Program-made: the position numbers and the translations under genes | Shown: positions 29,563 to 37,819 of the stretch, piece by piece | How the letters are laid out: every line of letters starts with the position of its first letter | Position numbering within the stretch: the first letter of the stretch is position 1 | The notes under the pieces: generated by a model | Told to the model about the DNA's origin: nothing | What the model saw: the letters and a program-made list of their open reading frames with translations, nothing else | Databases searched by the model: none | Assembly (NCBI GenBank): GCA_902785755.1 | Contig: CACZZO010000008.1 | Coordinates: 1-64,000 of the forward strand | Length of the DNA: 64,000 nucleotides | Source of the DNA: an uncultured Bacteroidia bacterium | GTDB lineage: Bacteria; Bacteroidota; Bacteroidia; Bacteroidales; F082 | Reading direction: 5' to 3'

Positions 29563-29570
29563 CAAAGTTA
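29563..29570 (-). promoter_or_regulatory. Putative -7 box for the aminotransferase gene
   Basis: Minus-strand TAACTTTG with a TTTTG about 20 bp further upstream (near 29590), fitting both the -7 and -33 elements of Bacteroidota promoters. Confidence 0.6.
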
Positions 29571-29631
29571 GGGAATTAGTTTGACATGTGCAAAATAAAA
29601 TGGCCTATGGTCAAAAATAGGCGGTTTTATG

Positions 29632-32022
29632 CTACCTGAAATACACCCTTGTTATCCCCGTTCCTCCGGTTTCCAACGATGCGTCGCAGAAGCGTTCCAC
29701 CTCGTGGATGTGGCTGAGTTTTTCGCGGATGAGTTTGCGGAGGATGCCGTTGCCTTTGCCGTGAAGGATGCTCACTTCTTTGATGCTGAGGAGCTTGGCT
29801 TCGTCCAAGTACTTGTCGACGATGTCCAAGGCTTCATCGGCGCGTTTGCCACGCACGTCTAATGTGAGGTCGAAATGCTCGGCCTTTTCGCTGAGGTCTT
29901 CGGCGATGCCCGACTGCCAGCGGCGTTGGGTTTTGCGGGCTTCGGCGCGACTCACCTTGCGGAGTTTGTCGGGCGAGGTGCGCAGGCGGATGCTGTCGAA
30001 CAAGATGGTGGCGTCGGTGTCGCTGATGGCAAGGATTTCGCCCACCACTTGCATTTCCTCGATGCAAACCGTGTCGCCCACCTTCAGCACGACTTCGGCT
30101 TCCTCTTTTTTCTTGGCTTCGGCCACTTCCTTGGCTTTTTGCGCGATTTCTTCCTTGGTCTTTTCAAGGTTTTGGCGGATTTCCTTGGTTTTGTTTTTTT
30201 CCGCATGTGCCTCCTTGATTTCCTTGATGGTGCGCTCGATTTGGCTGTTGGCTTTCGCGATAAGTTCCTGAGCCTCAGCCGCTGCGTCGCGGAGATATTG
30301 TTTTTTCTTGCCCTCAAGTTCAGCCAAAAGTTTTTTGTATTTCTCCACCACTTCGGTCAGAAGTTGGTCGGCGATGCGCAGGTCTTGTTCCTTCTTGCGA
30401 ATGGCCTTCTTGTCGACTTCCAACTGTTGCAGCTGCTTCTCGAATTTCAGATGCTGGTCGCCGGTGATGTTGGCTGCGTCGTCGAGGATTTGTTTCGGAA
30501 AGCCGATTTTCTTGGCAATCTCGAAAGCGAAAGAAGAACCGGGTTTGCCTGTGAGCATAATGTACATCGGCTGCATAAAGCGCGTGTCGAACAGCATTGC
30601 CCCGTTGATGATGCCCTCGTGGTTGTCGGCCAAAAGTTTCAGGTTGGCATAGTGCGTCGTGACCATACCGAAAGCCTGTTTCTTGTTGAGTTCCAACAAA
30701 ATGGCCTCGGCGATGGCTCCGCCCAATTGCGGCTCGGTGCCCGTGCCAAACTCATCAATGAGGAACAGCGTTTTTCCGTCGGCGTTTTCCAACAGGGCCT
30801 TCATATTAATAAGGTGTGAACTGTAGGTGGAAAGGTCGTCCAAAATGGACTGCTCGTCGCCGATGTCGATGAAGAGGCTGTCGAAAAGGCCGCACTGAGA
30901 GTCGATGCGCATTGGTGGCATAAGGCCGCATTGCAGCATATATTGCAGCAGGCCAGTGGTTTTCAGGCAAACGGACTTGCCGCCAGCGTTGGGTCCGCTG
31001 ATGACCAAAATGCGTTCATTTTCATTGAGTTGCAAGTCCAACGGAACGACTTGTTTGCCTTGCTTTTTCAGTTTTTGCTCCAAAAGCGGGTGCCGCGCCT
31101 GAATCCAATTTATATAAGGTGTGTCTTTGATTTCGGGCTTGATGCCCCCGATTTCATTGGCCAACAATGCCTTGGCGCGTATGAAATCGAGTTCGCCGAG
31201 CATATTCCAAGCCTTGCGCAATTCGGAGAGGTAAGGCCGCAGCAAGCGTGTGAAAGCCATCAATATGCGGTGGATTTCTCGCCTTTCGGCATATTCCAAC
31301 TCCTTGATTTCGTTGGAAGTGTCAAAAATTTCGGCAGGTTCGATGTAAACGGTTTGCCCAGTTGCCGACTCGTCGTGGATGAAACCTCGGATGGCGCGTT
31401 TGTCGCCCGCCTTCACGGGGATGACCAAACGACCGTCGCGGATGGTGATTTCCGATTTCTGGTCTACCCAGCCCGCAGTCTTGGCATCGCCCATAATTTG
31501 GCGGATGCGCTTCTCAATGCCGCCTTGCTTGCGGCGGATGCTTTGGCGGATTTCCAACAATTCGGTGGAAGCGTTGTCGGGAATTTCGCCCTTATCATCA
31601 ACGAGGCGATTGACCTCGGTAAAGATACTGCGTTCAATGAAAATGTTCTCAATCAGCGATTTGAGTTGAGGGAAATTGACCGCGCCTTCCGAATGGCCGA
31701 AACGCAAAATGGCTTCCAAAACATTCAGCGAAGGTTTCAAAGCGAACAAATCCTCCACGCTGAGGCAGGTTCCCTCGATTTGGATTTGATGGAAAGCCTC
31801 GCGCAAGTCGTGGAAGTCGCGCACGGGGAAAGGCACGCCCGTTTGCAGCAGGCGGATGAACTCGTCAGTTTGCTCCAAACTCTTGAGGATAAGGGCTTTG
31901 TCGGTCGAAAATGCCATTTCGTCCACTTTCTCCAAGCCCATCTGACTGATGCAGTGGCCGGAAACCATTTGTCGGATGCTGACGAAGCCGATTTTCTGTT
32001 CAAAATTGGTCGGGTAAATCAC
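29632..32022 (-). CDS. mutS2: Endonuclease MutS2 (MutS-like ATPase with Smr domain)
   Basis: 796 residues from a GTG start (VIYPTNFEQKIGF, the usual family N-terminus). MutS core and clamp, Walker A ISGPNAGGKSVCLKTTG, Walker B LFLIDEFGTGTEP, a long coiled coil (~residues 500-640), and a C-terminal Smr nuclease domain (LDVRGKRADEALD ... SILHGKGNGILRKLI). Acts on branched DNA and/or collided ribosomes. The longer frame from an ATG at 32052 is excluded because the -7 box TACCTTTG (32042-32049) lies inside it. Confidence 0.93.
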   Translation of the reverse strand: MIYPTNFEQKIGFVSIRQMVSGHCISQMGLEKVDEMAFSTDKALILKSLEQTDEFIRLLQTGVPFPVRDFHDLREAFHQIQIEGTCLSVEDLFALKPSLNVLEAILRFGHSEGAVNFPQLKSLIENIFIERSIFTEVNRLVDDKGEIPDNASTELLEIRQSIRRKQGGIEKRIRQIMGDAKTAGWVDQKSEITIRDGRLVIPVKAGDKRAIRGFIHDESATGQTVYIEPAEIFDTSNEIKELEYAERREIHRILMAFTRLLRPYLSELRKAWNMLGELDFIRAKALLANEIGGIKPEIKDTPYINWIQARHPLLEQKLKKQGKQVVPLDLQLNENERILVISGPNAGGKSVCLKTTGLLQYMLQCGLMPPMRIDSQCGLFDSLFIDIGDEQSILDDLSTYSSHLINMKALLENADGKTLFLIDEFGTGTEPQLGGAIAEAILLELNKKQAFGMVTTHYANLKLLADNHEGIINGAMLFDTRFMQPMYIMLTGKPGSSFAFEIAKKIGFPKQILDDAANITGDQHLKFEKQLQQLEVDKKAIRKKEQDLRIADQLLTEVVEKYKKLLAELEGKKKQYLRDAAAEAQELIAKANSQIERTIKEIKEAHAEKNKTKEIRQNLEKTKEEIAQKAKEVAEAKKKEEAEVVLKVGDTVCIEEMQVVGEILAISDTDATILFDSIRLRTSPDKLRKVSRAEARKTQRRWQSGIAEDLSEKAEHFDLTLDVRGKRADEALDIVDKYLDEAKLLSIKEVSILHGKGNGILRKLIREKLSHIHEVERFCDASLETGGTGITRVYFR

Positions 32023-32041
32023 TGGTCGTTTTTTTAGGTCG

Positions 32042-32049
32042 CAAAGGTA
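32042..32049 (-). promoter_or_regulatory. Putative -7 box for mutS2
   Basis: Minus-strand TACCTTTG ends 19 bp before the GTG at 32022. Confidence 0.6.
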
Positions 32050-32062
32050 CACATTTCGGTTT

Positions 32063-32198
32063 ACCTGCGCACTCTCGGAAAAAAATATTTCTCAATAGGT
32101 GCGCACTCTCTGAATTTTGTGTACCTTTGCACCTGCGCACTCTCGGAAATTGTAGCATATTTCCACCTGCGCACTCTCGGCAATTAAATACTAACTAT
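32063..32198. repeat. Four-unit tandem array, exact 34-bp period
   Basis: Units start at 32063, 32097, 32131 and 32165. Each begins with a conserved ~16 bp (ACCTGCGCACTCTCGG, unit 2 slightly diverged) followed by 18 variable AT-rich bases; the core contains the palindrome TGCGCA. Unit 2 carries a TACCTTTG promoter box. The array lies between mutS2 (-) and the DUF4143 ATPase (+) and ends at the ATPase start codon. Confidence 0.9.
32122..32129 (+). promoter_or_regulatory. Putative -7 box for the DUF4143 ATPase, inside the 34-bp array
   Basis: TACCTTTG within the second repeat unit, about 70 bp upstream of the ATG at 32199, flanked on both sides by copies of the TGCGCA-containing motif. Confidence 0.5.
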
Positions 32199-33554
32199 AT
32201 GATTTTCAAAAGAAAGATATACAAAAGATTCCTCGAATGGAAAAGGATGGGAGGACAGAAGGCTTTACTCATCGAAGGGGCGAGGCGAATTGGGAAGTCG
32301 ACCATTGTTGAGGAGTTTGCCCGAAACGAATATAAGAGTTACATTCTTATCGATTTTGCCAAAGCGCGGGATGTGGTGAAAGAGGCCTTTGTGAGCAACC
32401 TCAACGACCTCGACACTTTTTTTATGCTCATTTCCAGCGAGTTCAAGGTGAAGTTGTATGAAAGGGAGTCGTTGGTTATCTTCGACGAAGTCCAGAAATT
32501 TCCACGGGCGCGTGAGGCCGTGAAGTATTTGGTGCAAGATGGCCGTTATGATTATATCGAGACGGGGTCGCTCATTTCGATTCACGAGAATGTGGCGGAC
32601 ATCGTGATTCCTTCAGAGGAGCGTTGCATAAGGATGTATCCGCTTGATTTCGAGGAATTTTGCTGGGCTTTTGGCGAGGAACAACTTGTCGATTATATCA
32701 AGTTGTGCTTTGAAAAGAAGCGACCACTCACTAATGATTTGCACCGAAAGGCGATGATGCTGTTCAGGCAGTATTTGCTTGTCGGTGGGATGCCGAAGCC
32801 TTTGGCGGTGTTCCTTGAAAATGCGCGGGATTTCGCTTTGTGTGACGAGGAAAAGCGTGATGTTTTGCGGCTATATCGAGAGGACATTATGAAGATAGGG
32901 AACCAATATCGCTCGAAGGTGTTGGCCATTTACGACCAGATTCCCGGGCTGCTCTCCAAGCACGAAAAGCGCGTGGTTCTCAGTAAGATAGTGTCAGGTT
33001 CTGATTTTGTGCAATATGAAGACACTTTTTTTTGGCTCGCCGATTCGATGATTGCCAACGAGTGCTTCAATTGCTCCGACCCCAACATTGGGCTTTCCAT
33101 CAACGAAGACCGCACATACGTGAAGTGCTATATGGGCGACACGGGGCTGTTAGTCAGTCACGCCTTCAGCGAAAATGATGTTTCCGATGGCGAACTGTAT
33201 CGTGAAATCCTGCACGGGAAACTATCGCTCAACGAGGGGATGTTGTACGAAAACGCGATTGCGCAGATGCTGATGGCGGCAGGGCATAAGTTGTACTTTT
33301 ACACCCATTACAACGAGACAAAACACCGCAACGACATTGAAATTGATTTCCTTCTGTCGAACAATAGTAGGTTGAAATACAAGGTTTTCCCTGTCGAGGT
33401 GAAATCGACGGAAAACTATTCGACCACTTCGCTTGAGCGGTTCAAGGAAAAATTCCACGAGCGCATTGGGGGCTGCTATGTCATTCATCCGAAGAATCTC
33501 ACTTTGAAGGACGACATTGTTTGCCTTCCGCCTTATATGACTTTCTGCCTGTAG
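32199..33554 (+). CDS. AAA_14/DUF4143 family ATPase
   Basis: 451 residues. N-terminal AAA_14 P-loop domain: Walker A LIEGARRIGKSTIVEEF, Walker B SLVIFDEVQKFP, sensor-like IETGSLIS. A winged-helix region follows, then a C-terminal DUF4143 nuclease-like domain with DIEIDFLL ... FPVEVKS (PD-(D/E)XK-type acidic/Lys pattern). Family function is unsettled. Start at 32199 (MIFKRKIYKRFLEW) rather than 32127, since the promoter box lies between. The second family member is at 44421-45557. Confidence 0.85.
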   Translation: MIFKRKIYKRFLEWKRMGGQKALLIEGARRIGKSTIVEEFARNEYKSYILIDFAKARDVVKEAFVSNLNDLDTFFMLISSEFKVKLYERESLVIFDEVQKFPRAREAVKYLVQDGRYDYIETGSLISIHENVADIVIPSEERCIRMYPLDFEEFCWAFGEEQLVDYIKLCFEKKRPLTNDLHRKAMMLFRQYLLVGGMPKPLAVFLENARDFALCDEEKRDVLRLYREDIMKIGNQYRSKVLAIYDQIPGLLSKHEKRVVLSKIVSGSDFVQYEDTFFWLADSMIANECFNCSDPNIGLSINEDRTYVKCYMGDTGLLVSHAFSENDVSDGELYREILHGKLSLNEGMLYENAIAQMLMAAGHKLYFYTHYNETKHRNDIEIDFLLSNNSRLKYKVFPVEVKSTENYSTTSLERFKEKFHERIGGCYVIHPKNLTLKDDIVCLPPYMTFCL

Positions 33555-33561
33555 GCGTTTG

Positions 33562-33608
33562 AAAAAAATGCGCCCATTCTCCCTGAATCTCGTGGGAAAA
33601 TGGGCGCA
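33562..33608 (-). terminator. Strong hairpin terminator of the lipoprotein gene
   Basis: TGCGCCCATTCTCCC (33569-33583) pairs with GGGAAAATGGGCGCA (33594-33608). On the minus strand the stem is followed by a run of seven T (33562-33568). It separates convergent genes. Confidence 0.85.
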
Positions 33609-33628
33609 TAATATGACTGTCTAAAGCC

Positions 33629-34618
33629 TTACAAACCCAGTTCATACATATAGCCGTGGTATTGCAACTCGCCATCGAGGATGGGGAAGAAGAACTCGCT
33701 TTCGTGTTCCACATTCTTGAGTTTGAGGTTTTCCATTGTGACGGTCTTGGTGCCATCTTCGTTGGTGACGACCTTCAATGTGCCACTCTTGGCTACATAG
33801 CCAGTTTGGGGTGTCATTGTCCAAAAATCTGAGTCAAGGGCAACGTGTACACAAGGTAAGATGGGCAGATAAGGAGTAAAGGCATAGCCAAGGTTATATT
33901 CGCCGTCGACGAGTTGGCCGCCTCCATAACTAACGATGAAGAAGCGCTTGCGGTCAGCCGACATAAAGAGCATCGACTTCACATCAAGGCCAAGCGCGCT
34001 CAATCCGTTGAGCGCAGTGATGCCCGCCAGTCCGACAGGGCTTTCGGTGTTGCCGATTTTGAACTTGTTCTCCGTGTCGAAGGTGTAGGTGGGCAGTGTG
34101 CCGTTGAAGTTCAAGGCCAAATGGACATTGGAGCCGTTGGCATTGGTGCCCATACATTGTGACAAAATGACGGTGTAAGTGCCGTTGTTTTCGGTGACGG
34201 AAAGTTCGCCGTTCATCCAAAAATAAGTGTCGCCATAACACAAAGTGTCGGCGCCCATAATGAAGGGCAGTTCGCCAAGGTTGAAGTCGTGGAAGCCGAC
34301 CACGGTGGGCACGGGGTCTTTCGAGTTGCTGCCCATTCTGTAAGTGCCGGGGACGATGTCGCCGTTGAAGACGATGGCGATGCCTTCGTTTTCGGCTGCG
34401 GTCATCTCCTTGGATGCGAGGACGATGGCGTTCTTTTGGCCATAGTTGACGGCCTTAGCTGTGACAATGTTAGCCGTGTTGTTGCCGACGGTCATTGCGC
34501 CAGTTTCCACCTCTGGGGTGACATTGCCGTTGTTGTTTCCATTGTTGTTGTCTTTGCAACTGGTGCCCATCAGTGCGAGGCCGCAGAGAAGCACCAAACT
34601 AAAAAATGCTTTCTTCAT
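33629..34618 (-). CDS. Predicted lipoprotein of unknown function
   Basis: 329 residues with a lipoprotein signal and lipobox (SLVLLCGLALMGTSC), an Asn/Gly-rich spacer after the cysteine, then a beta-rich domain without a motif I recognise. Likely outer-membrane anchored. A hairpin terminator follows. Upstream is the mini-FtsZ operon, with one copy of a shared 20-bp dyad (34675-34694) in between. Confidence 0.75.
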   Translation of the reverse strand: MKKAFFSLVLLCGLALMGTSCKDNNNGNNNGNVTPEVETGAMTVGNNTANIVTAKAVNYGQKNAIVLASKEMTAAENEGIAIVFNGDIVPGTYRMGSNSKDPVPTVVGFHDFNLGELPFIMGADTLCYGDTYFWMNGELSVTENNGTYTVILSQCMGTNANGSNVHLALNFNGTLPTYTFDTENKFKIGNTESPVGLAGITALNGLSALGLDVKSMLFMSADRKRFFIVSYGGGQLVDGEYNLGYAFTPYLPILPCVHVALDSDFWTMTPQTGYVAKSGTLKVVTNEDGTKTVTMENLKLKNVEHESEFFFPILDGELQYHGYMYELGL

Positions 34619-34674
34619 AATGATGATTTTTGATGTATTTGTTGTTTAAAATATGGAAAAATTCTACAAAAATC

Positions 34675-34694
34675 GTGCCGAATTAATGCACAGG
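34675..34694. repeat. 20-bp dyad element, copy 1
   Basis: GTGCCGAATTAATGCACAGG, overlapping the stop codon of the gene at 34683-35123. It differs at two positions from the copy at 36499-36518. A third copy is at 38572-38591. Confidence 0.65.
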
Positions 34695-35123
34695 CAAAAC
34701 TTTTGTAAACCAAGTTCTTCTTTGAATGGATTGGACATATCTTGTTAGCTCTTTGCGAAGTTCAGGTTGCAGCGAAGTGTATCGGATGCAGGCGGCAAGC
34801 CAATCAAGAAGGACTTGGCGATAGGCTTCGCCTTTGTATTCGATGATTATGGGAGTTCCAACTCGTTGGTCGTTGAGGGTTAAACTAAGCCGATTGCGCT
34901 TATACTCAACGGCAATGCTTCTTCCGTGGTTGTCAACGATCATCAAGTTAGGGCTTACTTGGGCGGATTCACAATCGAATAGGAATGGCCGTTTCTGCCG
35001 TATCACTTCATTAAGGAAAGTGTACATGAAAACACGACCCATGCCGTGCTCGTCTTCGTGACTGAGCAGACGAGCGATAATTGCCGTGTTGAATGTTTTC
35101 GATGCCATCGCTTTTATTTGCAT
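34683..35123 (-). CDS. Unknown protein, third gene of the mini-FtsZ operon
   Basis: 146 residues, basic, mixed alpha/beta by eye (FLFDCESAQVSPNLMIVDN; IAVEYKRNRLSLTLNDQR), no recognised domain or signal. The ATG at 35123 overlaps the mini-FtsZ stop by 10 bp; an ATG at 35108 would leave a 5-bp gap. Either way it looks translationally linked to the FtsZ-like gene, so a shared function is plausible but undefined. Confidence 0.65.
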   Translation of the reverse strand: MQIKAMASKTFNTAIIARLLSHEDEHGMGRVFMYTFLNEVIRQKRPFLFDCESAQVSPNLMIVDNHGRSIAVEYKRNRLSLTLNDQRVGTPIIIEYKGEAYRQVLLDWLAACIRYTSLQPELRKELTRYVQSIQRRTWFTKVLPVH

Positions 35124-35776
35124 TTCAGTCTTCTGAAAAACGCCTTTATTCTTGAGGTTCTCTTTGTCGCTTGTTGTGGCTCCGTCATGGCATGGATTAG
35201 GCTTTTTGTTACTTCCGTCAACAAGTCATCGGCCTTTGCGAAGGCTTGGTTTATGGGCAAGTCGCAGTATTGTTCTTTGATGTACTGGTTGTTGAGAAGA
35301 AAGAGGACATCCGTGTTTCTTGCCAAGTTTTGAATTCCTTCCGAGGCTTGCGAGAATCTACGTTCGCCTTCCATTTCCAATGGCAAAGTGGCAAGGGCAA
35401 TGGTCGTGATGCCCATCTTTTTTGACTCACGGGCGATTACGGGAGCAGCACCCGTGCCGCATCCGCCTCCAAGACAGGTGACGACAAATGCCATAGATGG
35501 TTTGTCGTCGAACAACTTTTTTATGGTATCTGTTTTTTCTTCTGTCGCGATGCGTGCTTTTTCAGGGCTGTTGCCGCTTCCAAGTCCGTCCGTGCCGATT
35601 TGCAAGGTCGTGGCAGCTGCTGATTGCTCAAGCACCTTGGCATCCATGTCGCAGGCCACAAAGGAGAAACCTTCCAAATTGCTTTGGCTTATATGGTTGA
35701 CGATATTGTTGCCGCCACAACCAACACCGATTACTTTAACTGTTGGATTTGTTGTTGATGTTGCTTTTTTGTTCAT
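35114..35776 (-). CDS. Truncated FtsZ paralogue (GTP-binding half only)
   Basis: 220 residues aligning with FtsZ from T1 (KVIGVGCGGNNIVNHIS) through T4 (CLGGGCGTGAAPVIAR), T5 (LPLEMEGERR) and helix H7 (INQAFAKADDLLTEVTKSL). It stops before the T7 loop that supplies the catalytic Asp to the neighbouring subunit (NVDFED in the real FtsZ here). The FtsZ C-terminal domain and tail are replaced by a short basic end (RTSRIKAFFRRLKCK). It should bind GTP but cannot form a normal FtsZ-FtsZ interface at one end. A longer start at 35806 is possible. Middle gene of three co-directional, nearly overlapping genes. Confidence 0.85.
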   Translation of the reverse strand: MNKKATSTTNPTVKVIGVGCGGNNIVNHISQSNLEGFSFVACDMDAKVLEQSAAATTLQIGTDGLGSGNSPEKARIATEEKTDTIKKLFDDKPSMAFVVTCLGGGCGTGAAPVIARESKKMGITTIALATLPLEMEGERRFSQASEGIQNLARNTDVLFLLNNQYIKEQYCDLPINQAFAKADDLLTEVTKSLIHAMTEPQQATKRTSRIKAFFRRLKCK

Positions 35777-35789
35777 AGTCGTTGTATTG

Positions 35790-36458
35790 TTATGAGATTT
35801 CAACATTCAGTTCGATATTGAAGTCACGCACCCAAAGGAGGTCGAAAATGGCGAATTCCATGTGCTCGAAAAGGTCGTGGAATGGGAAAATAAGATGCAT
35901 GTTTTTTGTCAGTTTTCCGTCTAAACCCTCGTTCCAATTGTCCGTTTCTTCACTCAAATAGAGCATTTGATGTTCGGATTCTATTGTTGGGACGGGGGAA
36001 TGATAGGTGTCAATTCGGAATTGCCCGAATCCGTTATGGTACAAAGGAATAAAGTCATCGATTGTTCCATTCAGTATGTCCCACATCCGTTTGGCGCGTT
36101 CGTCTTGAATGGGATGCAAAGGAGGATAGTCGTAGCCGAAATAGCATTTGCCCTCCACTTCGATGGTTCCTGTCAATTCTGCTTTGGCCACCGACTCATA
36201 AAGTGCTATAGTGCGTTTGCGCATCTCTATCATCTGTTGCTTCATGGCCTCGTTGAAGTCACTGAGCAGGTGCAAATAATTGTCGTCCATCACGAACATT
36301 TCGTTTAAGATGGTTTTCCTGATGCTCAAAAGGTTTTGGATGGCAACTCTTCCTGTTTCCATGCCCCATAAGCCTTTCTCGCTCTGCCGCTGACAGTCGA
36401 GAATCATGAATTCCACCTTCCTAACGGGTTGTGAGTTGTAAATTTCTTGTATGGTCAT
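35790..36458 (-). CDS. Unknown protein, first gene of the mini-FtsZ operon
   Basis: 222 residues, acidic and rich in aromatic residues (GKCYFGYDYPPLHPIQDERAK; FPFHDLFEHMEFAIFDLLW), with no signal peptide and no family I recognise. The first 15 coding bases are identical to those of the gene at 43567-44211 (both begin MTIQE). The shared dyad and a TTTCTTTG box (36481-36488) lie just upstream. Confidence 0.65.
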   Translation of the reverse strand: MTIQEIYNSQPVRKVEFMILDCQRQSEKGLWGMETGRVAIQNLLSIRKTILNEMFVMDDNYLHLLSDFNEAMKQQMIEMRKRTIALYESVAKAELTGTIEVEGKCYFGYDYPPLHPIQDERAKRMWDILNGTIDDFIPLYHNGFGQFRIDTYHSPVPTIESEHQMLYLSEETDNWNEGLDGKLTKNMHLIFPFHDLFEHMEFAIFDLLWVRDFNIELNVEIS

Positions 36459-36480
36459 AATGCGTTACGATTTAACGCTG

Positions 36481-36518
36481 CAAAGAAAAAGAAAGCCTGT
36501 GCCGAATTGAAGCACAGG
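36481..36518 (-). promoter_or_regulatory. Dyad element copy 2 plus TTTCTTTG promoter-like box
   Basis: GTGCCGAATTGAAGCACAGG (36499-36518) has 7-bp complementary arms CCTGTGC/GCACAGG. On the minus strand it is followed by T-rich sequence and TTTCTTTG (36481-36488). It can be a terminator for the gene ending at 36551, an upstream element for the mini-FtsZ operon, or both. The same arrangement recurs at 38554-38591. Confidence 0.5.
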
Positions 36519-36550
36519 ATTGGGGGAAAATATTAATTCGAAAAACTTCA

Positions 36551-37360
36551 TTAAAAGTTGTGGTCGCATTGTTTCAAGAAAGCTGAAAATGGGCAATAAA
36601 CTCGTTCTTGAAATTCCCAGTCAGCTACAACATATGAAGGATGATAAGAATTGATCACTACCAAATTCCTTTGTTTAAAATACCTTAAACGACATTGCAT
36701 ATTTACTTCAGGCTTGAAATATTCCTCCTGTTTTTTGTCGTCCCAAAAAGGATATTTATTGTCATATTCCCAATCAGGCGTTCCAAAGTATTCATTCGTG
36801 ATGAAATTGAATATAATGCCTTCACCATCACAGCAGACGATGATATTTGGGGCAAGAATGTCTATTTCTTTCTTCAAAAATAGTTTATCCCTGTTCAATG
36901 CTTCTTTCAAAACATTGTCTTCGCAAGTTTTCTCTCCTGCCAGTTTTTTTGCTTCCAAAAAAGCTAATGGTCTTGTCTTCCAAACCTCTTTCACTTTGTT
37001 TAGGTTGTTATTAACAATTTTATCGTTTACCCTATAATCAGGTTTGTTTTCAAGAAGACCAAAGAACAACTTGGCTATTCTCTGATAAAAAGTTTTGGTC
37101 AAGTCAGCAATTTTTTCTTCCTTGTCATATTTGCTTAATAATTCTCTTGTGTCCCAACTCCACTCATCAGGACAATCTTTCAAAAGAAACATCACTCGTC
37201 TTGGCGCTTTTTCCCATAGTTCATCTACATTCAAAGATTCATCTGGTTTGAGCATAAGACCATCTTTACAGAATCTTTTTTTTTCATTTTCATCGTAGCT
37301 ATTTTCCCATTGCTCAAAAAGCGTGTTTAACAGTGCGTTGTAATTAATATACTTTTCCAT
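36551..37360 (-). CDS. Uracil-DNA-glycosylase-like protein of unknown function
   Basis: 269 residues, AT-rich gene. VMFLLKDCPDEWSWD near residue 55, APNIIVCCDGEG near residue 170 and VINSYHPSYVV near residue 245 sit where UDG-superfamily motifs and the HPSx motif would be. The fold assignment is an inference; no enzyme activity is claimed. 11 bp after the zinc-ribbon gene stop region and on the same strand as its UDG-like neighbour at 37820. Confidence 0.55.
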   Translation of the reverse strand: MEKYINYNALLNTLFEQWENSYDENEKKRFCKDGLMLKPDESLNVDELWEKAPRRVMFLLKDCPDEWSWDTRELLSKYDKEEKIADLTKTFYQRIAKLFFGLLENKPDYRVNDKIVNNNLNKVKEVWKTRPLAFLEAKKLAGEKTCEDNVLKEALNRDKLFLKKEIDILAPNIIVCCDGEGIIFNFITNEYFGTPDWEYDNKYPFWDDKKQEEYFKPEVNMQCRLRYFKQRNLVVINSYHPSYVVADWEFQERVYCPFSAFLKQCDHNF

Positions 37361-37370
37361 TTCTATGATT

Positions 37371-37715
37371 TTAGTTTAGTTTATTCCACTGATGATACCC
37401 ACCCGAAGGACAATCAAATGCATTGGGCGACTTTGAAGCATACAACAGAATACCACATTTCTTGCATTGATAGACATCGGTGCCTATCGGACATAAATCT
37501 TGCCAATTGTGGTAGCCTCCAGCAGTGCATCCCAAAGAAGATGGGACGCTCTTGCTTTCGACGAGAAGACTGCATTTCTTGCATCGGTAGTTCTCGCAAC
37601 CGACTTCGCCGAGGTCGTTCCAATCGTGGTAGTTTCCTGCACGACAATTGAACGCATTGGGCTGTCGCTCTGTTTTAATCAGAATACCACATTTCTTGCA
37701 TTGATAGTTTTTCAT
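37371..37715 (-). CDS. Small protein of three tandem 39-residue zinc-ribbon repeats
   Basis: 114 residues made almost wholly of three repeats of the form Y(Q/R)CKKCxxL ... C(x)4YHxW, each with CxxC, a third Cys and a His, so three zinc knuckles are likely. Start taken at 37715 (MKNYQCKKCG) because a TACCTTTG box (37772-37779) lies inside the longer frame from 37784. It is flanked by two UDG-like genes on the same strand. Confidence 0.75.
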   Translation of the reverse strand: MKNYQCKKCGILIKTERQPNAFNCRAGNYHDWNDLGEVGCENYRCKKCSLLVESKSVPSSLGCTAGGYHNWQDLCPIGTDVYQCKKCGILLYASKSPNAFDCPSGGYHQWNKLN

Positions 37716-37771
37716 AGGCGGCCAGTTCGGGTTTTGCACTTGTAGGCACAATGCCAAGATGATATTTGCAG

Positions 37772-37779
37772 CAAAGGTA
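37772..37779 (-). promoter_or_regulatory. Putative -7 box for the zinc-ribbon gene
   Basis: Minus-strand TACCTTTG, 56 bp upstream of the ATG at 37715. Confidence 0.5.
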
Positions 37780-37819
37780 AACATTTCTATGAAACATACA
37801 GGGGTTGATAAAAATGTGA

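Noticed and set aside
32063..32198. CRISPR array
   Set aside because: Conserved part is only ~16 bp, fillers 18 bp, four units, no cas genes nearby, and the array abuts a start codon and holds a promoter box.
34675..34694. Rho-independent terminator at dyad copy 1
   Set aside because: The arms pair poorly in this copy compared with 36499-36518, so it is listed as a repeat rather than a terminator.
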